Origin: Metopolophium dirhodum | Taxonomy: Eukaryota; Arthropoda; Insecta; Hemiptera; Aphididae | Direction: 5' to 3' | Length of the DNA stretch: 64,000 nt | Assembly (NCBI RefSeq): GCF_019925205.1 | Contig: NC_083566.1 | Span: 24,490,001-24,554,000, forward strand | Shown here: positions 12,106 through 26,675 of the stretch, one piece after another | How the letters are laid out: each line of letters opens with the position of its first letter | Numbering within the stretch: the stretch's first letter is position 1 | Position numbers and translations under genes: made by a program | The notes under the pieces: model-generated | What the model was told of the DNA's origin: nothing | The model's input: only the letters and a program-made list of their open reading frames with translations | The model's database searches: none

Positions 12106-12485
12106 ATTATGATATATAACCTGTGTCAACCATTTATGTAGAAAAAAAATACTAATTTGCTTCTATATAACTATAGCATAATATGTAACCAATGGCAACC
12201 ATTAAAAATAAATCCCATTGAAAAAGGCTACTCAATTTTTTCAAAATTTTTCAATTTTCTGGGCAACTTTTCCTATTTTTTATCCATTAAACCTCATCAT
12301 TCAAAATATTTTAAATATTTAAAAAAAAACAAATGAGACAAATCGATCTAGCCGTTCTCGATTGATATTTTATGCTCTAACCATAACAAACAGCTTTTGA
12401 TTTTTATTATAATATATACTAGCTGAACAAGTGCGAAAAAAATCTACAAACTATTTAGCTATTATAAAGGTGCACACATAATTAT
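12106..12485. repeat. Helitron-like repeat fragment, minus strand
   Basis: On the minus strand positions 12440-12418 read cgcacttgttcagCTAGT, a good match to the gatcagCTAGT-type ending inferred for the Helitron-like family. To the left are words often seen inside such repeats (aaccaatggcaaccatt, cgatctagccgttctcga). Because the 3' end points left, the element body would lie to the right of 12419; the left words may belong to a neighbouring copy. Boundaries are uncertain. Confidence 0.35.
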
Positions 12486-12776
12486 TTGTATATAATAAAT
12501 TTGATTCTATTGATTTTCCAGATATTGAAACTTGGCTTTGGTTATATTCAGGTTATCTTGTATTTAAAGTTGAAATTAAAAACAATCGTCAGAAACTCAG
12601 AAAGTTTTAAACTCAACCCACTCGACAATACCAGTGCTAAGTGTTCTGTTGACACGAATGTCCTTTGTGAAAGTAACTTGGACAAAACATTTGTACGCCT
12701 ATTATTCAATTTTCTCATTAGGAACAGTAAAGTGCTTTATCATGCCATTGTATGTGAAGTAGTTTTGACGCGTTAG
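12486..12776 (+). other. 96-codon open frame of unknown nature
   Basis: The open frame encodes a hydrophobic start followed by a more mixed segment (NPLDNTSAKCSVDTNVLCES, then HAIVCEVVLTR). I do not recognise a domain. A ttttccag acceptor-like word precedes 12524, so the right part could also be read as an exon. The AT-rich context and adjacent repeats favour a transposon relic or chance. Confidence 0.2.
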
Positions 12777-14120
12777 CTACTTCCTTTTGTGCTCTACGAT
12801 TTAACAATTTTGATTTTCAATGGATATTAGAGATAGAATATAAAGTTTATTTGATTTTATTTTGCTCGAATTGAGACGCATATTTATAAAAATATACGAA
12901 CAATTTAAAAATGTATTATATTTTTTAACTTACTGTTACAACTTACGAATATCTATAAAAACAGTTACAACATTTCTTCTTTAAACAAGTTGGATGTAAA
13001 TCAATACTAAATTATGTATTTGAAAATAATTAATGTCATATGTGATAGTGGTTTCTAGGTATTTAATAATTAATTGTGATTTATGGGTTAGGTACTGGAG
13101 TTTTTACGGTGAGATGGGATAAAATCGTAAAATCACGGATGAGATATATTGTATTAAATATTTAAATGTAGTTAAGTCTGGTAATAGTAGATTTATATGA
13201 TACTACAGTACCTATAACATAATATATTTTAGTGCAGAGTTCAAAACTATTAAGTGAGACTAAAATGTACGCTTATCAGAAAAAAACTTTTGTAGTAGTA
13301 AACTTGATTTAAAAGTTTCTTAATGCATGCATAATTGCGCCCGTAAATCGAATGTATAAAAAGTAACTCGTGTACCTTTATTTTGGTTTAAGTTGGAATT
13401 GTTATCGTGCACAATATATTCGAATAATGTGCAGAGTATAGTCTGCAGTCTGCTGTAATGTCGGGACAACACCATGAAGAAATACTGAAATTATAGAGAG
13501 GAATCTATTCATTACCTGACTTGTATAGTTTACACCGATGGGTTGTATAAAAAATAACCACAAATTAGAAATACTGCAATTTTAATTTAAAATTTTGCTC
13601 TTAAAAATGTTTACAAAAAATAAATTGTTTTTTCTCATATCAATATATCACAACTGCAGGCTCACATATATTATGCTAATCCTACTTAGCTATGATTATA
13701 TTGTTAAACTCTTTATCGATTAACGGATAAAGTTCACACGATTAACTACTAGCTTATGACGTCATAATTATCGTAGTTTATTATAGTATACGCTTCCAAG
13801 CTGTTAATTGTTTTACATAAACGTTATTGACGAATTACGATAAATATAAAACAATAAAATATACCTATAGGGCTATAGGCATAAGTACCTATAATAGGTA
13901 CTCGTCGAACACACTCTGTACGCAGTTATTTAAAGCTCAACACGATCTCCTTTTTATATATACTTATATAGTCGGGGTAAGTAGTGTCTAACTTAATGGA
14001 GACCCCCTCGGCGAGATAATATTATACATATTAAATACACTTAATATACTATATTAGACTAAATTCCAACCAGGACACGGGCAAGTGAGGTAAAATGACT
14101 AACAGCGGTCCTTCTTACAC
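12777..14120. other. Unassigned AT-rich DNA
   Basis: No gene or bounded repeat recognised. It contains a near-palindromic tacctataata/taggtac cluster around 13862-13905. Confidence 0.4.
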
Positions 14121-14122
14121 TA

Positions 14123-14160
<38 letters not shown>
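14121..14160. repeat. Compound (CT)n-(TA)n microsatellite
   Basis: About 12 uninterrupted CT units are followed directly by about 6 TA units, then a looser TATC-rich tail (14165-14200). Confidence 0.9.
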
Positions 14161-14164
<4 letters not shown>

Positions 14165-15640
14165 AATCTATCTATCTGTTTATCTATATCCCTCTCTCTT
14201 TATTTAATTCAAAACAAAATGATCGTGTTCGCGTAAAAAACAAGTATTTCGTTAGCTCAAAATTAGTATAGTATAGTTTAGTTATTACACTACCTTGTAC
14301 TTAAAATACATTAAAAAAATCAAGTAAAAAATCCATAGGCAATATTCGTGTCTATTTTATCAGGATTTGTATATTTAGGACGTATAACATGTATATGGAA
14401 TCTGCCGAAGGAGGAATCAGTTGGTGATTGTAATATATTGTGTGGTTGCCTGTTAGGGAAACAATATAAAACATCAATAATACATAGAGTATACATCATA
14501 ATACGCGCTCTATACGTATCTTATCTACCCAGTTTTCACGGTTATGTTTTAGATCGTTAGAATGTAGTTTTTAATAAATTAATGTATACCCGCGAGATCC
14601 GCGGTAGATAAAACCGATATATAACGGATAAAACGCAAGCGTGTATAATAATATAGTGCACTTCATTTTTTTTATAATCTCATAATAACTATTGGTTTTT
14701 GATTTCACATTGTTATTTTATATTTGTCACGTATCCAAAAAAACATGTATATAAGGTCCAAATGGTGTAACAATCAATACATCAAATGATTTAAATAAAC
14801 ACATATTACAGTCGATTATATATAGAATATTACATTGGTACTATAATATAATATATACTTACTAATATACTATGTACATAATACAATTTACACTCAGTTT
14901 ATTACATCTTCACATCGTCGCAAATACATATTTAAGTGAAATGGTGGAAGGGTGGGTTGAAACTTTTAAAGTGGTCCAGTTCTGTGTAGAGTCAGACTTA
15001 GTATTTGGAGCATCTGGTTTAAAAAAAATTACTGTGGTTTATGATCTCAGATCCAAAGTTAAAATATTTGTGTTAAATAACCTATACCTACCTAAAGATT
15101 TTTACTTTCATATATAATACATACAACTAAATAAATAACGTCCAAAATTTACCACTCTTATCAGATAAAGAACTAATAAAGTAGATGGATACCAATTAGA
15201 TAGTAGATAAAGGATAAAGAATTATTTTACTAGATAAATAGGTACTTCTCCGGTCCAGCTCCTGGCGGGTATTTCAAACAGCGATTAGGTATAGAGGTTT
15301 ATAACTCCTACCCATAGGGGTTTAAAATTTAACACTAACCAAATCCTCTTCGTTTATCCTATGTCAATTGTCGTGCAGGTATAGGATCTCTCGACGTCTC
15401 TCGGCTAATATAGCTGAAGTGTATCTCATCTCATATTATATAAACGCCTCCATGTAAATATTACGTTTATTATTATAACGAGACTATTCTGAATGCAGAT
15501 CAACTCGAAAAAAGGTTTTATCGTTTTACAACTCGCTGCAATATAGCTGGTACACAATATATCATCGTTTTACGCATAAAAGAAATCCACCGTAGTCCCT
15601 AATAAAATGAACTAAATGAAAAAAATATGTGACTGTAAAA
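14161..15640. other. Unassigned AT-rich DNA
   Basis: Holds open frames of 70 codons (14348-14560) and 81 codons (14872-15117). The second contains SEMVEGWVETFKVVQFCVES and is less AT-biased than its surroundings, but it matches no family I recognise. Confidence 0.3.
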
Positions 15641-15642
15641 TT

Positions 15643-15675
15643 AGGAGGTAGGTAGGTTAGGTTAGGTTAGGTTTT
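15643..15675. repeat. Short interstitial TTAGG (telomere-type) run
   Basis: The run shows degraded TAGG units and then three to four perfect tandem units (ttaggttaggttaggt). TTAGG is the usual insect telomere unit. A smaller run, gttaggttaggtta, lies at 35459-35472. Runs this short can arise by chance or by repair-associated insertion. Confidence 0.6.
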
Positions 15676-18600
15676 AATGTAGGTACTGTTTTGTGTATAG
15701 GTACAGCCCATATGAATTTTTTTTTATTATAATATAAAATGTCGTCGCTCCCCAAACCGGACCAGTTTTGAAAAGACGACGATTGCAGCAGTGCGCGTAT
15801 AATAATATATATTATGTACGCAGTATTTATAGTTATATATATATGTATTATTGTATATAATATGTATACATCTACTTTAGCAGCATATTATAAAGTATAC
15901 GTTGTACCTATACACGCAGTTCGCGCAGACACACAGTACGCCGCGCTGGAATTCAAGGAAAATCGCAATACCTATATTCGTTTCCACTCGATTGGTCCGA
16001 CTCGACACGACAAATTTATTGGCCATTAACTATTTGTTTTAGTGAACATTTTTACATTTTAATATATTTTTATTTTTATTCATTTGCCGCCCGCAGGCTA
16101 CCACGTATAATAATAACAATATATTATATTTTAGATAAAAAATTAATAATACGCATAGAAATCAACTTCGGCGGTATTATATTCGTTTATAACACACACA
16201 CTGTTAGGGCATTCGTTGTATTCCCATTCTAGGTACTATTTTTTCTAACACACTTTTCGTCTAATGTTACGTTTATAATATTATGTGTAGTCGATTACTG
16301 GCGACATAACTATATCTGTCCTCGGCGGCACCGTTGTTCTATTTCACTATAAATTTCCCTATGGCATCAAAAGTTCGGTATAAATGTAACATACTAACAT
16401 ATAATAATCATTCGCCTCGATACACGATCACAGTTTTTTAATGATCACCGTTTTAGATGTAATTTATCGATGATATTTGTCATTATATAGCTGACCGATG
16501 ACGTCGATGACGCCGTATATAATCTTCATTCATAATAAATTATTATAATTATGATAATAGTAATAAAATCAAATATCGTTATTATAGCTAGTATACCAAG
16601 ATCAACAACCCCACTATAATATTAATTAAACATATTTAATACGACAAACATTTAAAATAAAATCATAATATTAATTTTAAGCAAATAACACTTTTAACCT
16701 ACCTGTATATGTATACTGTAGTACTGATGCTAGACAGTCTGTATAAAAATGGAATCGAAAATGAAGTTTAGAATGTATAATTTTATATTTAAAAATGTTT
16801 GACTAGTGAAATTAAATACGTCAAAACATCGCGACTGCAATTCGCAAAAAAAGTGATCTCCTTGACAAGAATCGATCGATTAATAGAAATAAATGTTTAA
16901 AATATTATTAAACCTGACAAATTAAAACGTCGTGCGTACGTATATTTATTTGTGATTTAGCCAATATGATAACGATTTCGGACAAGACACTTAACTAGAT
17001 ACTATTATAGTATAATATAGGAAGGCTTTAATAATATAATACGAACATTATGGAACCATTGGAACCATTGAGTTTGAGGTAGGTACTTATTATAATATAT
17101 GAGTCGTCCAGACGGTCACCAACGATCGCTAAGGACAAATCTCGAATCACATTACGGATGGGTGTTATTTATTTGAATAGTTTTTCTTGGTATGTAATAT
17201 TGTTAGTATTATAATATTATGGGTAGGTACATATTACCTTGGAGGCAAATTGTATGGACCTTTTTTTATTGTTTGGACTATTATTTCTTGTTTTAATCAT
17301 ATGTACGCGCAACGAAGGTACGATTATATAATAATATATATGAACTTCTTATAATATACGGTATACACCAGAATACCAGATAATGTGAGTGGGTACCTAT
17401 ATAATATGACACATAATACCCTCTATATTTATTCTGAGGGCAAATGGAAAAATGAAAATTCTACAAAACTCGTTTTGAAAATTCTGGAAGCACGTGTTTG
17501 ATTTCAATGTGCTATGTGCTCCATTTTATAATTACACATTCGTCGTGTTGCTGTAAAACCTACTTTGATAATGTACTATATAATATTGTGGTTCACTGCA
17601 ATAAATAGATTTTAAAAAAAAAAATCAACACAAAATTTAAAAATCAAGTTTGGGTACTCACCTCGTTTCTAAATACTGCCTCGGGATGCACCACCGCCCG
17701 GGGCAAGATCAAAATTCATATTTATCGTTGTAAGTTATAACCTGCACCGTGATCTTATTTTGACTCTCAATTATAATTTTTTATCACTGCTTTCAACATC
17801 AGTTTTATTCAAATTCTGTAAATATTTTTTATTATTTTACTACATGCGTGATATATGTATATTTTTTAAATCATAGGGCGGGGCAAAGCTCCTCTTGGTC
17901 CTCCCTGCGGCCTTCCTTGTTTCGATCGATCCGGCACCGCGTAAGATAGCGGAACAGTATAAATTTGAAAGTAAAGATAAATCATCGGAAAAGAAAAACA
18001 AATTTAAATTGAGCACTATTGTTTATAGTGGGCATAAAACATATTATTTGCTTATATAGGTACATTTGAATATCGTAATGAATATAGTATAGGTACTCAT
18101 TTCATAGTTTTTCTATAAAGTATATTAAAGTAGGTACTGGAAACACGTTTAAAACGTTTGAACTACAAATAAAATGCATAATATAATATAATATATAATA
18201 ATAAAAATATATCACGTTTACAAAAATAATTAATACGTATATTTCATTAATATTGTCCTAAATCCTAATTCGTAAATATTATATATTTTTTAACAATAAT
18301 TATTGTTGTGATAATAGTTTTACATTGGCTTAGTTGGCTAGTTGTATTAATTCAAATTTAATTGGGTTACAAAGATATTATGAACTTCTATACATTTTTC
18401 ATTTTGGGTAGTATTAACGAAGATATTATACAATTAATATATTATTAATAAATCACAATATTGTTTATAAATCTCAATATATGCCAAACAAATATTAAGT
18501 AAGTAACTAACAAACTGAAAAAAAAAACCTCAAGTTTGAATAATTGTTGTCCGAGTGTGAATTTCAACAACGTTTAGGATATTTGCGATCTTATCTTAAG

Positions 18601-20328
18601 GCTTGAAAATTACAAATTATAAACTTAAATATAAGGTAGCCATCATTGTGTTTAAAGTTTGATGAAACTACAACATATTTTAGATTTTTATTTCAATATA
18701 AATGAAATTGATACACCAACTAAGATTATAGTGGATTACACTTATTCAAAAAATATAAATTATACCTACAAATATTAAAAAATTATAAAACATTCTTTAT
18801 ACGAACAGATTTATTGTTAAAACATGCAATTAACACAATATATTGTATAAACCGAGGTCCCACTCGATGATTCATCGAGATTTGTCAAATTACAACAAAA
18901 CACTATTTATGCCCCAATGTGTGAATGAATTGAAACAATAAGTGCTATTATACATGATACACCATTGCAGGTTTGAAATATGATGCTGCACGGTGTTTCG
19001 TTACGTTTATATATTTTCAATAAAAATTAAAACATTATATTAGATGTATAATATTCTAAAAGGTAAGATGTAAAAGATGGGACTAGTGAAAGGTGAAGAG
19101 TTTGTGTAATATTGATTGTTGTTTAACATTGTGTGTTTGTGTTAGTACTACAAATACAGCCAGCGTAGTTAGCTTTTATGTATTTTAGTTTAATATAATT
19201 ATAATTATTATTAATGTTATTAATTATAATGTATACTATTGTATAATATTATATTTGCATAATTGCATTTACTATTTATTAAATTAATCTATAAAATAAC
19301 TGTGGTTGTTTATTGATAAAATGAAATGTATATTATCTATGCAATTTCCGTAAACCAGATACGCGCTTATAATTCAGTACGTACCTATATCAGCTATTAA
19401 TTATTATTAATGTAATTTATTGTAATTAAGTATTTGTAATTGATTTGGCTGAAATAAATAAATAAACAAATAAATGTAACTATAAATGTATATAATATTT
19501 ATATAACATTAAAACTGTATAATCATCAGTCATCACATTATAGTTGGCATTTATTTTATGTAAACAAAAACACATAGTTAAAACTTTAAATATAAAGAAT
19601 AATATATCGAAGTATACAAAATATTCATATTGGTAATTTAACACGCCGATCGAATTTCTATAAGTGTCATAAAACTAATACCGGATATGGCGCTCATAAC
19701 AATAAATTTAATTTCCGTAACAACAATATAATGATCAAAAATGACGACCGTTCAATAATACTAAATATGCAGATTATTTATAAGTTAATTTACATCAAAA
19801 TTGTAGATGTTATAATTTTAATTAGATGCTATATTAGCCCATATTGATCACCGAAGTCGATTAATTATAAATTCGTATTGGTGTAGCAAAGGTTGGCAAG
19901 ATTATTTTAGTGGAATATGAAATAAAAAATTAAGTAAAATTAAATTTGGTAAAATTCTAATGGAATTTAGTAAATAGGTATTTGAAAAATAAAATAACTA
20001 TAATAATAATAGTTGATTGAATCATAGATTACAATAAAATATATGAATGTAAAAAACTATTAAATAAATAAATAATATTTGTAATTACATACCTATGCAT
20101 TTTAATTTATCGGTACCTACAGTATACATTTATAATATCTACTTGCAATATCAACTCATACCTAATTCATATTACAGTAGGTTAATTAGTTCTTGAAACT
20201 TTACGTTAGTTCATAAAATAATTAAATCTATCTTACTCTACACATATTATATTATCATATAGATATAAATTCATAAAATCATAAATTCTGAAAGAGTTAA
20301 ATTTTTACTACAAATCTACAACTAAAAA
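15676..20328. other. AT-rich non-coding stretch with a few GC-richer islets
   Basis: No supported gene. Positions 15750-15960 are GC-richer and hold a 71-codon frame without a domain. Positions 17670-17945 hold GC-richer islets (cgcccggggcaag, ggggcggggcaaag) that look like remnants of a DNA-type repeat whose ends I cannot place. An (AAATA)n-like run at 19447-19478 follows ttggctgaaataaa and could be a retrotransposon tail. Confidence 0.35.
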
Positions 20329-20425
20329 TACATTCATCGCTTCGCTCAGAATCTAAAACATATTCATAAAATATATGACAACGCCGAAATTTCAATTCTC
20401 TGTCATCACCAATGTCAAATTGAAA
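20329..20425. repeat. Family D repeat fragments in both orientations
   Basis: Positions 20329-20358 carry the terminal word of family D (aatacattcatcgcttcgct and cagaatctaaaa) on the plus strand. About 40 bases on, ctctgtcatcacc is the complement of the internal D word ggtgatgacagag. The two pieces face each other, suggesting two broken copies or an inverted rearrangement. Confidence 0.45.
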
Positions 20426-23400
20426 GCTCTTGCATCTTGGTAGTCGGTAACGCAATAATAAATAATACTTAGTTTCGAACTATAAGTGTACACTATTCAA
20501 TAGAGGTACCTATACCATGTTTGAATAGTGTCCGATTAGATTGTGGTAAAAATATGGTAAACAAAATGCATCGTCTGTTTATATTCACGATGAAACTCGT
20601 GTTTTCGACTAGTCTTCTCATTTGGACCTGGTATAATGACGAAAGCTTCACAGAGTAAAATATTGTTAATTTAACTACACAAAAATAAATATGTACCACA
20701 ACAGTCGTAATGTCGTAGCGGGGGTTAAAAAATACTTTTGTACTCGTTTCCAAATCAGGTGTGGGTGGCGAAGAGCAGGGATGGCCGTAGCATATATAAT
20801 ACGAATTACAGGTTAGGTCAGTAAAGATTTTGTGTTTGCACCTGTGTATAATATTATGTGTCTGAGTACCTACCTATATATATATACGTGTATTTATATA
20901 GAGATCTCGTTAGCAGATCAACGAGCGCTGTCGGTGTGTACCACACAGACAAACAAGATTTACAATAAATTGTGTGCCGTTGTTATATGTATAGGTTTAC
21001 AACTAGTCCGACACCCATTATTTCACACCTTAACGCCAAAGACTAATAAAAACGATATAACTGGGTCCGTTGCAGACGCGCCACTGCCACCACACCTCCT
21101 ACACAATCTCTGTCGAAAAACAACGGCGCGCACATAACAACGGTAATTATCCACTCTATCGTATATTATTATATATTATATAGGCTGTATGATATGTGTT
21201 TTATATTATGTGTGTATGTAATATATGTATGTATATATATATACACCTACTTAATACTTGTGTGTGTGTGTGTGTGTACATGCCATCTCTGCGCGAGGCG
21301 ATAATAATCATTATCCGAAGTGTTATTTTTTTCGCCTCCTCTTTTCCCATTTTATAAGGCTGGTTTTCACACCTTCGCCGACATCATCGTTGCGTTAAAA
21401 TATACATTACACACTGCACCGACGGCATTATAATAATAATCGTATTTAGGCTGCGCTAGTTTTCGGGTGTAATTGCGTGGAACGTCCGAGTTGATGTGCA
21501 GGCGGCGACGGCGGCAATGTTACGTTATACACTTGATGTATAATTTTATAGCTAGTAAGTAGATGATATATACATATATATATGTAGGTGTACATTCGTC
21601 TGTGGTTATTTGGGTGCTCCTGAAACGACGAAGCGCCGTCGTATCGTGTAGCTCATCCAAGCGGGGCCAGCTCCTTTACCGCGATACGATCGTCCGATTT
21701 GAGTATTATATACCTACGCGTTTTTCTCTACACTCTGCATTCGTCCATTTACACAAGTACAATAATTGCTATTATTGCGACTTGCAAGGCCGATGATAAA
21801 ATACGAAAAACAAATAATCTATACAGTCACAGTCGTAATAAAACTACAACAAGTAGAAATTATGTGGTTACTATAATTAAGTTAACCTATTGCAGGTTAC
21901 TAATTTCTATTCAAATATCGTAGGTATAGAAAGGTATCGTTGGTAGGCCAAGTCTACGAAGCATGAGTGCAAAATGCGTCTTTTCACCTTTATGAAACGA
22001 AATTATCAAAAAATGTTATATTTTTATGTTTTATTATTATTTTCGTATTACCTTTAAATTATTACATGACTCGGTATCGGTTACGTACATTCTATATATT
22101 ATGATAAAATGTATATAATCCGTATATTTTAGAATATCATTTAAAATTATTACACTTAGGTGTGTGTATACAATATATATAATATATACTATATACAGGT
22201 ACTATGTGGGTACACAAGTATATCGTATATAAACGCAAAACGTTAAAGTTAAAATTAAACGTCACAGAAAGCTGTTTGGAACGATGCCACAAGATCCCCA
22301 CTAAATTATAATAAGATACAGTTAGCAGGTATACTTTTCTGTATTAATAAATACATTTTAATATTTTCCCAAGGTTCCCAAGGAAAGCTTTATCTTTTAT
22401 AACTATATTTGAGATATGCATTATACGTAGGTACAACAATACGTGAGACCATAAAAAGAGTACATTTTCCTAGAGATAAAATATTTTTTATTACGACTTT
22501 GAATTATGGCAAATAAAAACATGTTTAAAAATACGTATATTTTATATAATGTACCTACATAAATAAAATTAAGGAAATATTGAAAGTGAAAAAATAAAAC
22601 ACCGCAGAAATGAGATAACTATATGGCAGTAAATAGTAATTGCATTATTTATCGTTAGATTTGTATAAAAGTGTATAGGTAGTATTTTATTTTTAAATTA
22701 TGTCAAATGCGATTATTTACTGTACTTTTATAATGTTCCTAAGTGGTTTTGCGAAATGAAACGAAAGCAGCTTTTGTTGTATACTCAATTTGTTAAAGTA
22801 TTTTATCAACGCTATTATTTATTTAAAGTATAATTTACAACTTTTATGTATTTTAAACTTTATTCAGCGACCTAATACAATTTTCTTTTATAACTTATTT
22901 TTCTTATATTAAATAAATCTGCATGCAGCTAAATTAAATTATTATTATTATTATTTATATTTAATCAAAATACATTTTTGAAGCGCTCCTAAGCCAATTA
23001 TAATAAGTATAATATTTCAAAAATATTCGAAATAAATAAATAATATATCTTCAAGAAGTTTAGAAGTATATACCTACCTATAATTAATACACGTCATATT
23101 ATGTATAACTTATTGCCGTATTCATATTTTAAGCGTATTATTATAATTTATGTTTGTTAAATTATCTTCATGTCCATGTTAAATCGTGAAACTGAAATGT
23201 TAAAAGGTTATCGAATAACAAAATATTTTTATAGGAATATTACACCGAGTGAGTTGACTTACGATAAAAATATGTTTGGGCACACATGCTTTCCTAAAAT
23301 GATTTGTGTGAGTTAATAACGTGAACGGTTTTACTGTATTAGTTTTTCTTTCAATATATTTTAAAGAATACAATTTGTATACAACGATGTATTTAGTTTA

Positions 23401-25812
23401 ACTGTATCAAGTGGTATGAAGCGTTTGGTATGAAACATTGTATATGTGATATGGATCGGTTTTAATAAGTAATTTCTATTCACGTTCATGAATTAATTTA
23501 AATGAAGTTTAACAGTTGAATATAATGCTAGATTCGTAAACGCACATACAATATTCGATAAAAATAAAACTGATTGCAATTGATATTATGTACGACGATA
23601 CGCTGATCTACGGACTACTAATTACTATATTCTACATGCATTACAGTTATACGAATACCGCCATATTATTTTATTTAAATAGGTAATAATTTAATAATTT
23701 TTAATTTAAAGTTCTTCGGATAATAATAATTGGAAATAGATTGATATTGTACTTACTGTTTTTAAAACTTTATGGTTTATCGTCATGTCCGTCAAGTTGC
23801 CATCGATACATTATGTTATGGCCTATGGGCTATGATTACGAAACTGATATCAATAATTTGATAGGAATTTGCCAGATTTTGCTATGGCCCCTAAACTTTG
23901 TAAATCCACAAACAAACAATGTGCTGGTGCCATATTTGTGGGTGCACCAGCACATTGTCCGATTCCAAAAAAATCATGTTACATACTACCTGTAGTAGGT
24001 ATGTCAATCGGCCTGTAGAACTAGTATATAGGTATGTAACTAAAATAATAAGGATTATACCCATAGGCGTAGATCTATAAGGCTATAAACTAAGGTTATA
24101 TGATAGGCCACAGGCTATATTATTATTAAACTTATTAAGTATTTGTACAGAAATAATTATGCCCTTCGATTTTAAAATAATGTTTATTTTATTTATTTCA
24201 ATTTAGTTTAACTTCTTAACCATTAAAAATATTTTAAAGCGTAATTTTATTATTAACAATGTTTTGTTAAAAATATATAAAACATAGACTCGAATTATTA
24301 AAAAAAAAAAAAAAGGTTGATTAATATTTATTAACCTTTGAGTTGCGGGCTAACGTTAATTAGGCTCCCGTTATTTTCCGGAACAAGAAAACAGCGCTGA
24401 CAAGTTTTCTGCCTTCAGTCTAGTGTTGTAATATTATAACACCAAAGAGCTTCGTAAGATAATTTTTGACATTTCTCGGAACAACAGTAAAGCAATTTAT
24501 ATTAACGAGTGCTGCAAGAAATAATGTTTTCAAACGTCGTATACTCTCGCATTAATCACAATATTATGACTGCGTGCGGTGACACGAGCCAAGTCGTTCT
24601 TAGTAAAAAATTATATATTTTGTTCAACGACGATTAAAAACAGTATAAAATCATCGAGTGAAAGTAATTAATTTACTCCAATTTTTTCCACAGATAATTG
24701 ATTACCAGTGAGCACATAAAAATTTAAAAAATCTGTTTGAACGAAATAACGTCGAAGAGAACGCCTCGTGGTCCGAACTTATTTCGTATTATCGTTTATG
24801 TAAGATCAGAGTCGTTAACGATCGCATATTATATTACTAAAATATGTTAATAGTATTTTATTACATTACATTGTCATTAAATATCATTGCGATATAATAT
24901 CTATATAGGCACTTGGGTACCTAATGTATACAGGTTACATCGCTGTTGAATGGAATACAGGATACGATTCGGGAATAAACTCAATAAACCGATGAATATT
25001 ATAGTATCGTTGATGTTGCTGAGAACATATAATTACTATACGATATATTGTAATATATTAAGTATAATGTACATAATATTATTATACCTCTATTGTACAC
25101 GAGAAATAAGAATATTTAATGAATAATATTAATATATACTCGCCGCCGCGCGCCGCCGACAGCTGATGTCTGAACGCGATAGCCGAAAAAAGTATAATCG
25201 ACAGGATGAGTGTGTTTATTAAATATTTTTCGGCTAATTACAATAATTCCGCAGTAAACGGTATGCGCGCAAACAGGCCTCGTGCCAACAATCGAATTAA
25301 GTCATAGTAATCGAATAATAATTGCATTCAAATGACTTATAATCAATCGGCCGCGATACGAGGACGAAATAAAAAAAAAACATTTACTTCTATTATACAC
25401 CTACTGCACTGCGATTGGTCTCCTTCGCACGATTTACGACATTTTCATCGTTGCTAGCGAGTTTACCGGATTTACTCGTTTTTATTTATTTTTTTCATCG
25501 CACATTATAATAGCATCATAGACGCATATAAATATTGCACAACAGCGCGTCACGCCGTCACCACTATAATATTATATTTTTTAATAGTAGTCGAAGTCGT
25601 CGAACACCGGTCGAGGGACCCTATCGAATGATAATAATATCGTCTCCTTTATTTCTCGATGGCGACTTCTGTGTTCAATATTTGGGTTTAAAAACGTAAT
25701 AATCACGCGCACACGCGCGGCGCATTTCACCTGCACTCGACGCAATCGTATCGTTGCGGGCGCACGGTCGTCATCAGTAAGTTCTCCTTTCAATCGTTTC
25801 GACTTCTGTATA
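20426..25812. other. AT-rich DNA with CpG-richer patches
   Basis: No supported gene. CpG-richer patches lie at about 20920-21130, 21290-21340, 21430-21700 and 25130-25790; the last contains cgccgccgcgcgccgccg. A (GT)n run of about 10 units is at 21260-21278. In AT-rich insect genomes such patches can mark promoters or first exons, but no start codon with a plausible splice donor could be chosen. Confidence 0.35.
23916..23958. other. Perfect 15-bp inverted repeat with 13-base loop
   Basis: acaatgtgctggtgc (23916-23930) is exactly complementary to gcaccagcacattgt (23944-23958). The arms are GC-richer than the surroundings. A U-run does not follow, so this is not a classic terminator. It could be the tip of an old foldback element or a small RNA hairpin. 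Confidence 0.7.
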
Positions 25813-26565
25813 TCTGTATATAAAAATGTAAAACAGTAAGCTGACTGACTGATCTATCAACGCACAGCTCAAACCACGGACGGGTCGGGCTGTAATTTGG
25901 CATTCATATAGCAATAATTGCTTATTATGATGTAGGCGTCCGCTAAGAAAGGATTTTTGGAAATTCAACCCCTAAAAGGGAAAATAAGGGGCAATGAGAA
26001 TACAACAGTGGTGTTATCTATCAAGCAATATCTAATTTAAATATACAATATTGGTTTTAAAATACAAAACGTATGTACTTGATATATGGAATAGTGGTTC
26101 CTTTAATGATCTAGAAAGGATTTTCTGATATTTTAAAGTGATGGTCAAACAGGGATCTTAAGATTCACGGTGGAAATTGAAATTTTTTTTTTGTTTGTTA
26201 ATGGTTGCATTTGGTTGTAGGTTTTATATACGAATTATTTCATAAAGCTATGTACAATGATTTGTCCGTAAAAATAAAATGAAATAAACTAAAATAAAAT
26301 AAGCCCCAAAATATATTAATATATACATATTAAATACTCCTTAAAATTCGGAATGATCAACTATGACTTCAATACTATTTTGGGTACACTGTAAAAACAT
26401 TTTTTTAAACTATAAAGATATACTTATATAGTAATAAAGGTTTTATTTTATCATGCACTACGCTTTGTCCACAATCTACCTGCGGTAGATTGCCTACCTG
26501 ATAATACTATACTGATCACATAACCATAAGCGAGTCTCACGGGCAACACCACGCGGGATGGCTAA
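25813..26565 (+). mobile_element. Helitron-like element, non-autonomous
   Basis: Starts TCTGTATATAAAAATG at 25813 and runs through ctgactgactgatctatcaa, gggctgtaatttggcat, gtccgctaagaaaggatttt and ggaaattcaacccctaaaag, a succession typical of a widespread insect repeat. Near the right end it carries tctacctgcggtagattgcc, shared with the copies at 600, 3170 and 47810. It ends cgggcaacaccacgcggg then atggCTAA at 26562-26565. No Rep/helicase frame is present. No inverted repeats or target duplication were seen, as expected for Helitrons. Confidence 0.55.
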
Positions 26566-26639
26566 AAATTAAAATATGATATAATTTTGCTTCCATATTA
26601 TGCACATCAAATTATACCCAAAAGGAGGTAATTAATCAA

Positions 26640-26675
26640 ATTTTTTCCCGGGCAACGCTGGGTTATTAAAATAGT
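26640..26675 (+). mobile_element. Second Helitron-like 3' end
   Basis: cccgggcaacgctgggtt can fold (cccgg against ctggg) and is followed about 7 bases later by ATAGT, a decayed CTAGT. It lies about 100 bp after the end of the 25813-26565 element in the same orientation, so it is either an alternative end or a second, truncated copy. Confidence 0.45.
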
